From: Catonia carolina
Lineage: Eukaryota; Arthropoda; Insecta; Hemiptera; Achilidae
Direction of reading: 5' to 3'
DNA: 64,000 nt
NCBI GenBank assembly: GCA_035578175.1
Contig: JAQMRL010000011.1
Location: 6,211,501 to 6,275,500 of the forward strand
The notes beneath the pieces are model-generated. The model was not told where the DNA came from. It searched no databases and was given only the letters and a program-made list of their open reading frames with translations. The translations under genes were made by a program, and so were the position numbers. Below are positions 10,742-21,310 of the stretch, piece after piece; positions within the stretch are counted from its first letter, which is position 1; every line of letters starts with the position of its first letter.

Positions 10742-13700
10742 TTATGCTTTCTTCAATTGAGAAACATGAGCTTTCCTGCAAACGCCCGTAGCAGGATCCA
10801 ATAATTTTACATTAACAGGGGACGACCATTGATCAATCACAAAAGGACCACACCAACGGAACATGAGCTTAGCAACTCTCTGATCAATTTTTTTACTAAG
10901 AGGGTGAGTGCGTAACATCACCCTATCACCAGTTTTAAACAAAACAGGTTGGCGATATTTATCATAACCCTTTTTATATTTATTCCAGGCCTTGTACAAG
11001 TTATTTTTAATTTCTAACCAATTCCTCCTAGTTTCAGAAACATTCTCCTCAGGCAACACATCTTTAATGTTCCAAACATTGCTCAATGGGCAATTAGGTT
11101 TGTAACGGAACATAACCTCAAACGGAGTGAACCTACTACTCTCATGTTTGGCCAAGTTAAAAGCCAAAGGCAACCAGTGAAGACTTTCATCCCATCTATT
11201 CTGCGATTCAGCATGAAACGCAATTAAAGCAGCTTTTAAATTACGGTTAACACGTTCAGCATGAGAGCCTTTAGGATAATAAGGAGTTTGACGAACATGA
11301 AAAATGCCCTGATTAAAACAAAAATTTTTAAAAATTTTAGAAGTGAATTGAGTAGCGTTATCAGAAACTATAATTTTTGGAAGACCAAAGTTAACAAAAA
11401 TTTCTTTTAATTTCTTAATAGTAATTAAAGACGTAGAATCTCGAACAGGAAATAACCAAACAAATTTAGAAAAAGCATCTACACAAGTAAGAATATACGT
11501 ATTTCCATTTTTAGTACGAGGTAATTTACCTACATAGTCAATGAATATTTTCTCCATAGGGGCAGTAGCAATATTAGAAGCCATAAATCCAACATTTAAT
11601 TTTTGGGCCGGTTTACTCAAAGAACATAAATTACAAGCAGCTACACGAGCAGTCACATCAGACACTAAATTCTTCCAAGTGAAATAACATTTAATTTTGT
11701 TAATAGTTTTAAAAATCCCCATATGGGCGCCGAAATTAGACTCGTGATAATATTTAAATATCATGGGAATTAGGACAGAAGGAACCACAATTTTATTAGA
11801 ACGAGAATTGCAACTTTTATATACCAAAACACCTTTCGAAAGACTGTACCTCATAACAGGATTACCATTTTTCAATTTGGCAATAATAGGGCTTAAAATT
11901 TCATCCTCACATTGAAATTTGGTCAACTGATCAAATGACACCGGAAAATCAGATAAAATAACATAACTGAAGGGATTCTCAGAAGACACCACATTATTAA
12001 AATTACAGCCATTACCAGGAGCAATATTATTGTTACTATCAACATTACAATTTGAAGAAGAATGTTCGAACATTCTCGACAAGGTGTCAGCTACAACATT
12101 TTGAGTGCCACGAATATGTTGGACATCAAACTGAAAAGACATAATACGGATGACCCAACGACCAATTCTACCTAACTGACGGGGATGATTTAGAAGCCAA
12201 GATAAAGCTTGGTTATCAGTGAGTAACAAAAAACGACTATGTTCTAAATAAGTTCTAAATTTTTCAATCCCAAAAATCACAGCAAGACATTCCAATTCAA
12301 AAGCAGAATATTTACGTTCTAAATCGTTAAGCGTACGAGAAGAATAAGCTACAGGTAGCAAAATACCTTCAGATTCCTGTGATAAAACAGCCGATAAACC
12401 AGTAGAACTAGCATCTGTTTGGAGGATAAATTTTTTATTAAAATCGGGTATAGCAAGTACAGGGGGATTGGAAATCTTTTCTTTAATAGCCTCAAAGGCT
12501 TTTTGTTGTTCAGATTTCCACTCAAATTTCACATTTTTCTTACGGAGTTTATTTAATGGGGCAGCCAAATCAGAAAAATTAGGAATAAATTTATGAAAAT
12601 AGTTCGCCATACCTAAATATCTAGCAATACCTTTGACATCACGCGGAACAGGAAACTTACTAATAGACTTGGTTCTCTCAGGATCAATCTGAATTTTATT
12701 AAAAGAAACTAAATGTCCCAAAAATGAAATCGAAGACGCAGCAAACTGAACCTTTTGAGGATTAACAGTAAGACCAGCCTTACCCAAACGATCTAAAACA
12801 ATTTTGATATGACGAAGATGATCATCAAAGTTTTCGGAATAAATAACTAGATCGTCCAAATAATTAATAAGGAATTTAAATTTAACATCGTGGAAAATCT
12901 GTTCCATGAGACGAGATAAACATTGTCCTCCAACAGCTAATCCAAAAGGTACTCGTTTAAATTGAAATAAATTAAAAGGAGTACAAAAACTTGTCAATGC
13001 TTTCGAAGACTCAGATAACTTAATTTGATGATAGGCAGAATTTAAATCGAATGTGGTAAAGAATTTGGCACGATGAAACCAATCGAAACACGTGTGAATA
13101 GAAGGTAAAGGGGTAGAATCAATTTCAATATTCTGGTTTAACTTACGATAATCAATAACAAGGCGAAAATCATTATCAGGTTTGGGTACCAAAAAACAGG
13201 GACTAGAATAATCCGAAACAGAAGGCTCAATCACATCACTTTTAATCAACTCATCAATTTTTTTACGAAGAAATTTCATTTTCAAGGGATTTAATTGGTA
13301 CGGATGGGATTTAACAACTACATCAGATTTTAAACGTATCTGGTATTCAGTTTTATTCGTTAAACCTAACTTTTTGGTTAACACATGAGGAAACTTGTTT
13401 AATACAGAGTATAACTTATCCTGTTGGCTCTTAGAAAGATGAGATAAAGAAATTTCAGAATAAGAACCATTTTTGACATTAGAAACATTAACACCATTCT
13501 CCACAACATTAGTATGAATAAAAGGAATTTTTACCTTGGGAGAGAATTTAAAATAACAAATTTTAGAATTAAGATCAGGAACCAATTGTGACATTTTGAT
13601 AAAATCAATACCAAGAATAATTTCTCCAGGAATAGAATCAGCAATCAAAAAGGTAAATCTCCACGAAAATTTATCAACAATTACTTTTAGATCAATAGAA

Positions 13701-14035
13701 TGTTTAATTACCAATTTAGACGAGTTAGCAGTAACACAATCTAACCTACAAGATTTTATCTCCACATTTTTCAGCGATAAAATTTTATTAACAACAGAAG
13801 AATGAATAAAACTTCTACAGGAACCAGTATCTATTAAAGAACAAACATTTCCTTTTACGTTAGGAATTTTTACTTCAATTAAAGGATAAGACATATTATT
13901 TTTAGCAGGAATAGCACAAATCTTATTAAACTTTCTTTTTCTATACACGGAACCTTTACTTTTATAATTACTTTTATGGGTAATTCTATTTTTCTTCGGG
14001 ACCCCAACTATCCCTCGGCAACCTAGTTTTTTGAA
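10742..14035 (-). CDS. pol: Gypsy Pol polyprotein (PR-RT-RNase H-IN), expressed by -1 frameshift
   Basis: The open frame runs from 14035 to the stop at 10742. The first ATG-like start does not precede the protease: codon 1 of the usual ORF call, at 13948, is GTG. Translation therefore most likely enters by -1 slippage from gag at 14026-14032. Counting from 13948, the protease has DTG at 40-42. RT has VIDYRKL near 264-270 and YLDD at 363-366. RNase H has TDAS (D512), TDNQ (D578) and ADTLSR (D621). Integrase has an H735/H742/C772/C775 zinc site and D804, D863 and E898, with 34 residues between the last two. Near the C terminus RWCGPF (1031-1036) is a GPY/F module. No chromodomain is seen. Every catalytic residue I looked for is present over 1,068 codons, so the enzyme set looks functional. 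It converts element RNA to cDNA and integrates it. Confidence 0.95.
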   Translation of the reverse strand, partial: FKKLGCRGIVGVPKKNRITHKSNYKSKGSVYRKRKFNKICAIPAKNNMSYPLIEVKIPNVKGNVCSLIDTGSCRSFIHSSVVNKILSLKNVEIKSCRLDCVTANSSKLVIKHSIDLKVIVDKFSWRFTFLIADSIPGEIILGIDFIKMSQLVPDLNSKICYFKFSPKVKIPFIHTNVVENGVNVSNVKNGSYSEISLSHLSKSQQDKLYSVLNKFPHVLTKKLGLTNKTEYQIRLKSDVVVKSHPYQLNPLKMKFLRKKIDELIKSDVIEPSVSDYSSPCFLVPKPDNDFRLVIDYRKLNQNIEIDSTPLPSIHTCFDWFHRAKFFTTFDLNSAYHQIKLSESSKALTSFCTPFNLFQFKRVPFGLAVGGQCLSRLMEQIFHDVKFKFLINYLDDLVIYSENFDDHLRHIKIVLDRLGKAGLTVNPQKVQFAASSISFLGHLVSFNKIQIDPERTKSISKFPVPRDVKGIARYLGMANYFHKFIPNFSDLAAPLNKLRKKNVKFEWKSEQQKAFEAIKEKISNPPVLAIPDFNKKFILQTDASSTGLSAVLSQESEGILLPVAYSSRTLNDLERKYSAFELECLAVIFGIEKFRTYLEHSRFLLLTDNQALSWLLNHPRQLGRIGRWVIRIMSFQFDVQHIRGTQNVVADTLSRMFEHSSSNCNVDSNNNIAPGNGCNFNNVVSSENPFSYVILSDFPVSFDQLTKFQCEDEILSPIIAKLKNGNPVMRYSLSKGVLVYKSCNSRSNKIVVPSVLIPMIFKYYHESNFGAHMGIFKTINKIKCYFTWKNLVSDVTARVAACNLCSLSKPAQKLNVGFMASNIATAPMEKIFIDYVGKLPRTKNGNTYILTCVDAFSKFVWLFPVRDSTSLITIKKLKEIFVNFGLPKIIVSDNATQFTSKIFKNFCFNQGIFHVRQTPYYPKGSHAERVNRNLKAALIAFHAESQNRWDESLHWLPLAFNLAKHESSRFTPFEVMFRYKPNCPLSNVWNIKDVLPEENVSETRRNWLEIKNNLYKAWNKYKKGYDKYRQPVLFKTGDRVMLRTHPLSKKIDQRVAKLMFRWCGPFVIDQWSSPVNVKLLDPATGVCRKAHVSQLKKA

Positions 14036-15525
14036 CTATCGCCAGAATTTCTACACTGAGTAGCTATATGACCCTTTTTATTACATTTGAAACATACAAA
14101 CTCTTTAAATTTAGAATTAACATTATTAAACTGAACAGTATTACGAGATCTATTATTATTATTATTGAATCTGGGTTGAAATGAAGGATTTACTTGTCGA
14201 GGACCTGCAACAATTGCTCTAGGACCTATCGTAGGATTAAAACTCAGTAAAGGCCTTGGTCTATTATGCGAACGACCTGGGTTATTATAAAAAGATTCAA
14301 AAGCAGCCCTTTGCTGATCACAAAACAAAACATTCTGTGACTTAACACACAAACTTTCTAATTCAACAAAATTTCGAGGCTTAAAGGAAAATACAATTCT
14401 AGACCGTTCTGCAGGATTTAAACCCTCAATTATAGTATCAACAATTTCTTCCTCAGATTTATTTAAACGCAGTATTCTCGCCGTTTCTTTAATTGACACC
14501 ATAAATTCAGAAAGTGTTTCTGAAGAAGACTGTAAACGATAAAATTTACTCTGAACAATATTAGCCAACAACCTATTAGGAATTAAAGAAAATATGACGT
14601 CCGCATGGAAGGTATCAAAATTAGACTGAACACGAAGGGCACAATTAACTTTATCGGCCAGAATTCCAGAAGTATACGGAAACAATAATTGTAAAACATG
14701 TGAATCAGAAATATTCAATGAATCCTTCAGATTAAAAGCACACTTAATAAACTCGAACAAGTCGGGCAACGATAATCCATTGGTCACCCTTAACTTAGAT
14801 AGAAATTGAGCAGCCGGGTTAGGCATTTTCGCATACGGAGACGACACATTAACAAGACTAGGAACAACACTAGTTGAAGCGATAGGTTGAAAAACATTTT
14901 GTGAATAAGACAAAGCAGTATTAGTATGTCCAGGATTTACAGTGGTAAAATTAACATTCGGTAAAGGTGGAAATAATTCGTCAGTACTAACTACGTTATT
15001 ACTTTGGGCAGTACCCACAACATTGGTACTCGCAACAGTACTAACCACTAATGGAGTAGTGGAACGACTTGGGGGCTTACTTTGAGCTAAAAACACCTCA
15101 AAACTCTCCATACTTTCTTTAATAGACGCAACCCAAAGACTAAAATCATTTTTATACTCACAATCAGGGTGTTCATTTAAGAACCAGCACAAAGAAGAGA
15201 GCCTATTGCTCAAATGGGCGTAACGTACCCGAATTTTTTTGGCTTCAGTGGTCGAACAAGCTACTTTATCATACTCGCTAATTTGATCAATAAACAAAGG
15301 AATTTCAGAGTTTAAATATTCATATTCACCTTCGACGTCATAACCGTCAAAAACAGGAGACAGAATTTTGGCCTTATTCTTAATAGCCTGATTTAATTTA
15401 ATACGGGCCTCTGCGACGTTTGCGGGAAACTCAATGTTTCTAATTTTAAATTCGAAAATTAGTTCACTTTTTACCAAACACTCCGGAACTACCGCCTTAT
15501 ACGAAATCTCAGAAATGGATTCCAT
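14023..15525 (-). CDS. gag: Gypsy Gag capsid/nucleocapsid protein
   Basis: The open frame starts at 15561, but I choose the ATG at 15525, giving 500 codons: the preceding 12 codons are hydrophobic and the protein then begins Met-Glu-Ser. A central helical region with FYRLQSSSETLSEFM and IIEGLNP resembles the Retrotrans_gag capsid domain. A low-complexity linker rich in Asn, Arg and Pro follows. A single CCHC zinc knuckle (C-x2-C-x4-H-x4-C) lies at about residues 478-491, 9 residues before the stop. Gag packages element RNA into particles. It lies immediately upstream of pol, in a frame offset by one base, with the slippery site at its last codons. Confidence 0.93.
   Translation of the reverse strand: MESISEISYKAVVPECLVKSELIFEFKIRNIEFPANVAEARIKLNQAIKNKAKILSPVFDGYDVEGEYEYLNSEIPLFIDQISEYDKVACSTTEAKKIRVRYAHLSNRLSSLCWFLNEHPDCEYKNDFSLWVASIKESMESFEVFLAQSKPPSRSTTPLVVSTVASTNVVGTAQSNNVVSTDELFPPLPNVNFTTVNPGHTNTALSYSQNVFQPIASTSVVPSLVNVSSPYAKMPNPAAQFLSKLRVTNGLSLPDLFEFIKCAFNLKDSLNISDSHVLQLLFPYTSGILADKVNCALRVQSNFDTFHADVIFSLIPNRLLANIVQSKFYRLQSSSETLSEFMVSIKETARILRLNKSEEEIVDTIIEGLNPAERSRIVFSFKPRNFVELESLCVKSQNVLFCDQQRAAFESFYNNPGRSHNRPRPLLSFNPTIGPRAIVAGPRQVNPSFQPRFNNNNNRSRNTVQFNNVNSKFKEFVCFKCNKKGHIATQCRNSGDSSKN
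14026..14032 (-). promoter_or_regulatory. -1 ribosomal frameshift heptamer A-AAA-AAC
   Basis: The last gag codons are TCA AAA AAC TAG. The heptamer A AAA AAC is in the correct phase for simultaneous slippage and lies directly before the gag stop. The pol frame is exactly -1 relative to gag, open from 14035, and reads AAA AAA CTA GGT here. Downstream GGGA and TCCC could close a small hairpin, which I did not fold rigorously. Confidence 0.85.
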
Positions 15526-16244
15526 TTCGAAATAATAAACTTGAAATATAAACACCAGCAAATTACGAAGTAAACACTACAGAAACACAATTCTAACCTC
15601 AAAACTAGCACTGACACCTTATCAAACAAACACAATTTTAAAATAGACAAATAAAATAATAAAATATATAACTGACCAATCTCCGGTAACAAACCCAAAA
15701 CATGACAGAGACAGCTGTGCCATAAGTTGTCAGCCACAACTCACAAACAGGACAAATGATCTCGGACACACCGTTCTCAAATTTGTAATAGAATGAGAGA
15801 ATTACAGCAGTTTTTAGATTTACTTCTGAAACATTAAAATAAGATGTCAACACATAATCACATATACAAAATTTTAAATACATTAACTTACATAAACTCC
15901 CAAAGTAGTAAAATCTAAGAAGGTAAATATTAAAAAAAAACCAAAAGCTACTGATTATTAACAATAAAACCAGAGAACCTAACCTATAAATATCTTGTAA
16001 ATAATCATAATCTCAACTATTTATTTTAGCCGGAATTAAAAAAATTTAACAATTTAATTGTTTGGACATGGCTAAAGCTGGAAGTGTTTACATGTATGAC
16101 GTAAATGGTATAGTATCTGCGTTAGTTGCTAAACACAAAGCAATAATAACGTTTAAACACAAGTGGCTAAAGCACACAGATAATACAGATAATTTCAGTA
16201 CCACCCATTCATGTAATGGAGCTATTATTATTGGAAAAATTTAC
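15526..16244 (-). other. Gypsy leader between 5' LTR and gag
   Basis: About 719 nt. The coding strand right after the LTR reads GTAAATTTTTCCAATAATAA, without the TGG start expected of a tRNA primer-binding site. It contains a 108-codon minus ORF (15964-15638) rich in Phe/Tyr/Cys and an unrelated 61-codon plus ORF. Neither is recognised and both are probably chance frames. Confidence 0.6.
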
Positions 16245-17995
16245 TGAACCGTGCTTCCTTTTATAACCTATTGAAAACCTAACACTGAATTGGTCCAGAA
16301 CTTTCATTCTGGAAAAGGATTTCCAGAAATGAGAATATCACCTTAAAAACTAGTCACTTTGGGAGAAAAGAAAATAAAAATAAAAACTTTTATGTTGTTG
16401 ACAAAAATTTACTGAATGAAATGTAAGTTTTAAAAATAATACAAATAAGCGAAGCTACTTTGCAGGATCCAGCAAATAGAAAATGATAATTAAGACCATA
16501 TATAAATTTATGTTAACAAACTTAAGTGTTCATCAAAACAAAATAAAATAAAATATAAATTCAATTGTACTTCCCATTTATAAGAAACACTGCTACGGAA
16601 TATTGGGCAAATATATTCGTGTTAATCCATCCTCAAGTCGGTTTCACATTCAATTCCTTGGTATACTTTTACAAGATTACAGTTGAATATATCTTAATTG
16701 ATTTGAAAACATGAATACATTTCACTGAATATCCAAATACATTAATACATCTCAAATGGATTACTAAATACATCTCAATGGAATTGTGAATACATTTTTC
16801 TGGATTTGTGAATACATTCCTGAATACATTTTTCTGAAACAACAAAACAGATTTCTGTATAAACAGAAATAAAAACACAACGGGTCTCCCCCCCCCCGGG
16901 ACTCGCCTCTACCTTTTTTTACAGATTAAAACCAAATACAATTAACATGATACAAGAGTTTACTAAAAAAAAAATCTCTCTCAGTCCATTACATTATAAG
17001 AACATTATTAAGGGCACAATTTCCAAAGTGATAGCAGGATATTCTGTTTGGTAGGTCAAACATATCCAAGATTTAAGTTTACAAAATAATTTGCCAAAAG
17101 CAAAAACAAGACAAAACAAAAGATAATTTTCCCAAAAGGTACTTTACTTTAGATTATAGAAAATAGAAGACATCAGAAAACATTACAATTTTATGACGCC
17201 ATTACAGTATAAAAATAATAAACCACTTTTTTTGAATTCAAATAACAACGAGATTCGTGTGTCCCAGAATCATAATCCTTCCCTACTTTCACAAGATAAA
17301 AGACAAAAACAATACACATATAACTTATTCAAAACAAAGGATTTCAACTCACCCAATAATTTCCGCTGTGACGCGCACACGTAACAATAAGGAAGCAATC
17401 CAATAAATACTATCTCATGGTGAAATAACGCACAAAATTACTGCCAACAACACTTGAAGATTATAATTAACAATTACGATACATTTAGGTCAAAATAAAG
17501 ACAATATTAAATATACTGATACCACATTTTACTTAGCCTATGAAGGCATTAAACATTAACTTTGTGCTTCTTCATCGGACGAGAGCTACAATACAACAGG
17601 GCTAACTAATAAGCAAGTTCCCCCAAACAAGGGGCTGAAGTGGATCACGCGATATAAACCAACCAATGACAGCCTTCCAACAGATCATACGATGTCTGCT
17701 TACAACCAAAACAGCACGTACACACCCAAAGATGTTGACGACCTCAGACAAAGCAGGGTAGGAGGGGTAGAGCATATTCAAAACTGCCTACAAAGAAAAT
17801 AATAAAATTCACCACCCTAATATTAACCGAACAGAAAAATCTAACATAACCATAGGGTCGAAAGCATTAGAAAGAAAAGAAAGAAATTACCAATAAAGAA
17901 TCTACAAAATAAAGGAAATAAGTATTCGAGGAAAAATATAATGAAATATCTACTTAAAAAAAAATTAACTATAGAAACACTACTTATACGTTACA
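16245..17995 (-). repeat. 5' LTR of the gypsy element
   Basis: About 1,751 bp and nearly identical to 7405-9156. It should carry the promoter and transcription start, but I could not place a TATA box or initiator with confidence. Its right edge, TTACA on the plus strand, is followed by the AGAG duplication and then family A sequence. Confidence 0.95.
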
Positions 17996-18228
17996 AGAGT
18001 TATCTCCTATGAGATTAATGAATTTCATCATTATACAGTCAGAACCTGAGGTGAGTGAGGTGGATATGTCATTTGCAAGGTGTAAAATGGGTGCTTTTTG
18101 GAGGGCCTGGCATGCTGATAAGCATACTTTCTCCACTCAGTGAGGTAGGCAGTGGTAAACCACTTTACTTCTCGTTTTACTTAGTAAAGCCTCTAGAGGT
18201 TCAAACCAGCCTTTTGGCGGATGACCTT
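17996..18228 (+). repeat. Family A retroposon, right half
   Basis: Continues from 7404 after the gypsy insertion: AGAG, TTATCTCCT, GGCCTGGCATGCTGATAAGC, CCTCTAGAGGTTCAAACC and GATGACCT. Joining the halves and removing one AGAG gives an ordinary family A copy. Confidence 0.9.
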
Positions 18229-19113
18229 TTGGCATCATTGTTTACTAATGACTAAATAGAAGTTATGTTTTTCATTATATACATTGGCCAGAGAAAGTTG
18301 TGTGAATATTTCATACCAAAATTTTACATTTATTATATTGTGGGCTCTGTATATTTTTATTCGCTTAAAAAATACATTAACAATATAATACCGCGCTCAA
18401 GAAAATTGAGTAGTACGTACAGCACTATACCATACATTAAATTCGAACAAGTATCTTCTGTTTACTAGTTTATTTTTCCTCGCATAATATTTTACAATCA
18501 AAAAGATAAAATGGGAAATGTTGTTTGTTACAAAGAGCGAACATTCAAAGCAAAGTCATCTTTCCTTTTACCCGTCTGCATATTTTACTACCGCTGTTTC
18601 ATATCCTTACAGTTTGTCTGACTGAGTTGCAATTTCATTTCTACCATGATGTACATTTTACGGAAATATACACTACATACTAAAGAATACAAACGCCTTT
18701 ATGTATATTTCCTATTTTATACAGTACTTATATTATATGCATACACTTTTTTATGTATGTTTATTCAATATTACATTCATGATCGCCTAACAGTAAATGT
18801 TATACTGTTTCATTTAAGTAAAATCTTTCTAAAAATACATTAGCACATTTAAAAAATAAATGTTTATTGTTTTATATTAATATAAATCCCTGTCGTAAAA
18901 TATGTGGTTTTTAAATCAAATATATTTTTTAAATATAAAATATTTACTTAAAATTTAAAAAAAGGTTTAATCGTGGAATTAAACAATTCATTGTCCTCTT
19001 AGAAATATTTCTACGTAATTTTTATCACAAAATTTTGATTCACCTAAGTCGTTTGGCATTGATTACAAAAAGTTTTATCGTTTTAAAATTTTACTTTAAA
19101 TAATTAATCGATT
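18229..19113. other. No recognisable feature
   Basis: Very AT-rich. The ORFs of 65-67 codons have the Tyr/Phe/Ile/Lys composition of random AT-rich DNA. Confidence 0.35.
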
Positions 19114-19126
19114 AATAGAATATTTT

Positions 19127-19270
19127 ATAATAACTGGCTTCTACGCTGGGGTCCCAGGTTTGTTTCCCAGTAATTTCTGGCATTTTTTCATTACTCATTT
19201 TCGTATATCATCCTGCTCACCGTCTGTATTAGCAGAAATCGCAAAACAATTAGACGTAAAACAAAAATAA
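19127..19270 (+). repeat. tRNA-derived SINE (family I), 5'-truncated, with target duplication
   Basis: Contains ACTGGCTTCTACGCTGGGGT, a weak box B (GGTTTGTTTCCC) and the tail GCATTTTTTCATTACTCAT...ACGTAAAACAAAAATAAA. The family head is seen at 63831. A perfect 13-bp direct repeat, AATAGAATATTTT, lies at 19114-19126 and 19271-19283. Confidence 0.85.
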
Positions 19271-19283
19271 AATAGAATATTTT

Positions 19284-19714
19284 CAAAACATTTTGTGGAG
19301 CTCGGAAAGAAACCAAGTTGAAATTTTGCAAGATTATGGTTGTTCTAGTATTTCTGAAGGGTAGTGAATTCTGGGTACATGGGAGGAGAGATGAACGATC
19401 CAGGCGCCGGAAATTTGGTTTTTAAGAAGAGTTTATTAGTGTAATTTGGTAGATTACATTAAGAATGAGGAAATCTGTGCTTATTTAAATGTTTCGGCTC
19501 TTTTGAAAATAGTTAATACCTATAGAAAAAAATGGTAAGACTATTTGATAAGAATAAGTGAGGATCAATTGGCGAAACGAGAATTCAATTAAATCCTGAA
19601 GACTGTTTATTAATCAATAAAAATGAAGAAAGATCAACATCTCTCTTCATTTTTCAGGCAAAATTCAGCGCTGATGCGGATCTATTCGCTGAACAATAGG
19701 AAAGAAAACGAGAA
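19284..19714. other. Unassigned, possibly more LINE relic
   Basis: Lies directly upstream of the RT relic on the same strand and may be its decayed continuation, but I could not align it to RT motifs. Confidence 0.3.
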
Positions 19715-20070
19715 AGGACACCCAAATAAGATTTTATAGAGCAACAGCTGTACCATTGATAACATTTATGGGAGTCATTACAGAGGAATGAATCTCTTAT
19801 CCAGGCTGCTGAATTGAGATTTTTGCGAGGAGATAAAGGTTGTACCCGGTTAGATAGAGTAAGTAACGAAGCTATCTGTGCCGAGTTAAATGTTCAGTCA
19901 CTATTAGAAATGTAAAGAATATATAAGAGAAACTGGTCCAAGCATTTACTTCGCATTCCAGTTCACAAACTTCCCCTGTGAGCATGGAAGTATAAACCTA
20001 GAGGGAAGCGAGGCTTGGGAAGACCTAAAAAGATGGATGCCGGAACAGGCCATTGAGCCTAATTCTTGAC
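19715..20070 (+). pseudogene. Relic of a non-LTR retrotransposon, C-terminal RT region
   Basis: Plus-strand translation with several frameshifts and stops gives a familiar insect LINE tail. In order: RFYRATAVPL; ESLIQAAELRFLRG; GCTRLDRV then NEAI and AELN; a tryptophan-containing NW-x-x-H segment followed by a degraded RIP; and KPRGKRGLGRPKKRW, then a stop. The same architecture is seen at 25090-25455 (minus). The frame is broken, so it is non-functional. Confidence 0.75.
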
Positions 20071-21221
20071 AGATGATGATGAAGAAAGGTTTGGTTATCT
20101 GACTCCTGCAGAAAATTTGATTATGGATCGTAGTTAGACGGAGGGAGCAAAGTGACCCAGAAAGGAGTGGATGGATTGTGTTATAAAATCTATATGGTAG
20201 AGGGGTGTAAGGGGATGAAGATGTATTCAATATGGGTAAATGGCGTTTTCGGTTGAGTTAGATGGCTTAGTGCTGTAGAACAGACATTATAATGAAATTA
20301 ATAATCGTCATAATTTATTTATTTTTGATAACCTCCTTATCTCCCCGTATAGTTTTCCTGTTTCATTAAATACCTATTCTACGCAGGGAAGTGGATAACG
20401 TTCTCTAGTTGTTTGATGCAAGTGCAGGAAGAGAACCTTGGAACGTTAGTGTACTGCTCTTGACGTAGCATAAAAGGAACTCTATATATCAACCCCAAGG
20501 GTCATCATAATTATTTCGCTATAATTAACTTAATTATCTAGTATAATTCGGCACACGTCACTCCTAAGAATCATTATAGGCTATAAACGATTATGAATAA
20601 TACAATTCTCAACACTGAATAATAAATAATTCACTTCTCACATCCGGGAATCAAAGCCTTTTCAGTTGTACACTCAACAGCCAAGTGTATAACTAAACCA
20701 CGTTCATTCATCCTCGTTATAATAATTAATTAAACAATCTGAACATCCAAAATTAAGTAAAATTGGAATGTATTAATTTCGTTTTAAAACGATAAATAAA
20801 GTTATGATATAAGGTATTTCTGTGCATCACATTATTAAATTTTTTTGACGCAGTTGACAACTTTTTTGTACGATTTAATTAAATGTCAAAAATTTGTAAA
20901 GCTTGTCATTTTAAAAGAAGCGAATATTACTTTGTCTGGAGTGGAAAAACAAAATGAGGTCGTTTACCCATGCTTTCATGGAGGTGATTTTAAATCACGA
21001 ATGAGGTATTGTTTGTTCACAATTTTTTGTAATGATGTCTCACTTTGTCGTTGTTTATAATTTACATTTTTTTTATGAGATATCTGTCATTGTACTTACC
21101 TATGCATTTATTTTACTTTTCTGTCATTGTTGTAACAAAGCGTATTTTAATATTATGTTTTTCTTAACTTGTCGTCTTGTCACCGCTTTTTAAGTATTAA
21201 AAAAATATAGTAATACATAAA
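20071..21221. other. No recognisable feature
   Basis: The first 200 bp may be the 3' UTR of the relic before it. The rest is AT-rich and unassigned. Confidence 0.35.
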
Positions 21222-21310
21222 TTCGGAAGCCCTCACTAGCTAACTCAATTATTCATCACCAATTATCTAACTTCCTGATCACCTTCAGACTTGAAGTTCG
21301 GCACATTTAT
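21222..21310 (-). repeat. Truncated LINE 3' UTR fragment
   Basis: The reverse complement matches 24150-24245: AAGTCTGAAGG, GAATAATTGAGTTAGCTAGT, GAGGGCTTCCGAATTT. There it follows an RT relic, so this is probably a severely 5'-truncated copy of that LINE in the opposite orientation. Confidence 0.6.

Larger units (their letters stand above)
7405..17995 (-). mobile_element. Complete Ty3/gypsy LTR retrotransposon
   Basis: About 10.6 kb on the minus strand in the order 5' LTR (17995-16245), leader, gag, pol, about 1.6 kb of 3' non-coding DNA, polypurine tract, 3' LTR (9156-7405). The LTRs read TGTAACG...GGTTCA on the coding strand. AGAG at 7401-7404 and 17996-17999 is the target duplication. Protease, RT, RNase H and integrase appear in that order, which is diagnostic of Ty3/gypsy rather than copia. 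Both frames are open, and by eye the LTRs differ by one substitution and one base in a C run, so the insertion is recent. There is no env candidate: the longest ORF after pol is 83 codons at 9508-9759, hydrophobic and unrecognised. A canonical tRNA primer site is not seen beside the 5' LTR. Confidence 0.96.

Noticed and set aside
15638..16247. ORFs of 108 (minus) and 61 (plus) codons between the 5' LTR and gag
   Set aside because: They overlap the retroelement leader, have low-complexity Phe/Tyr/Cys-rich or nondescript translations, and match no retroelement protein.
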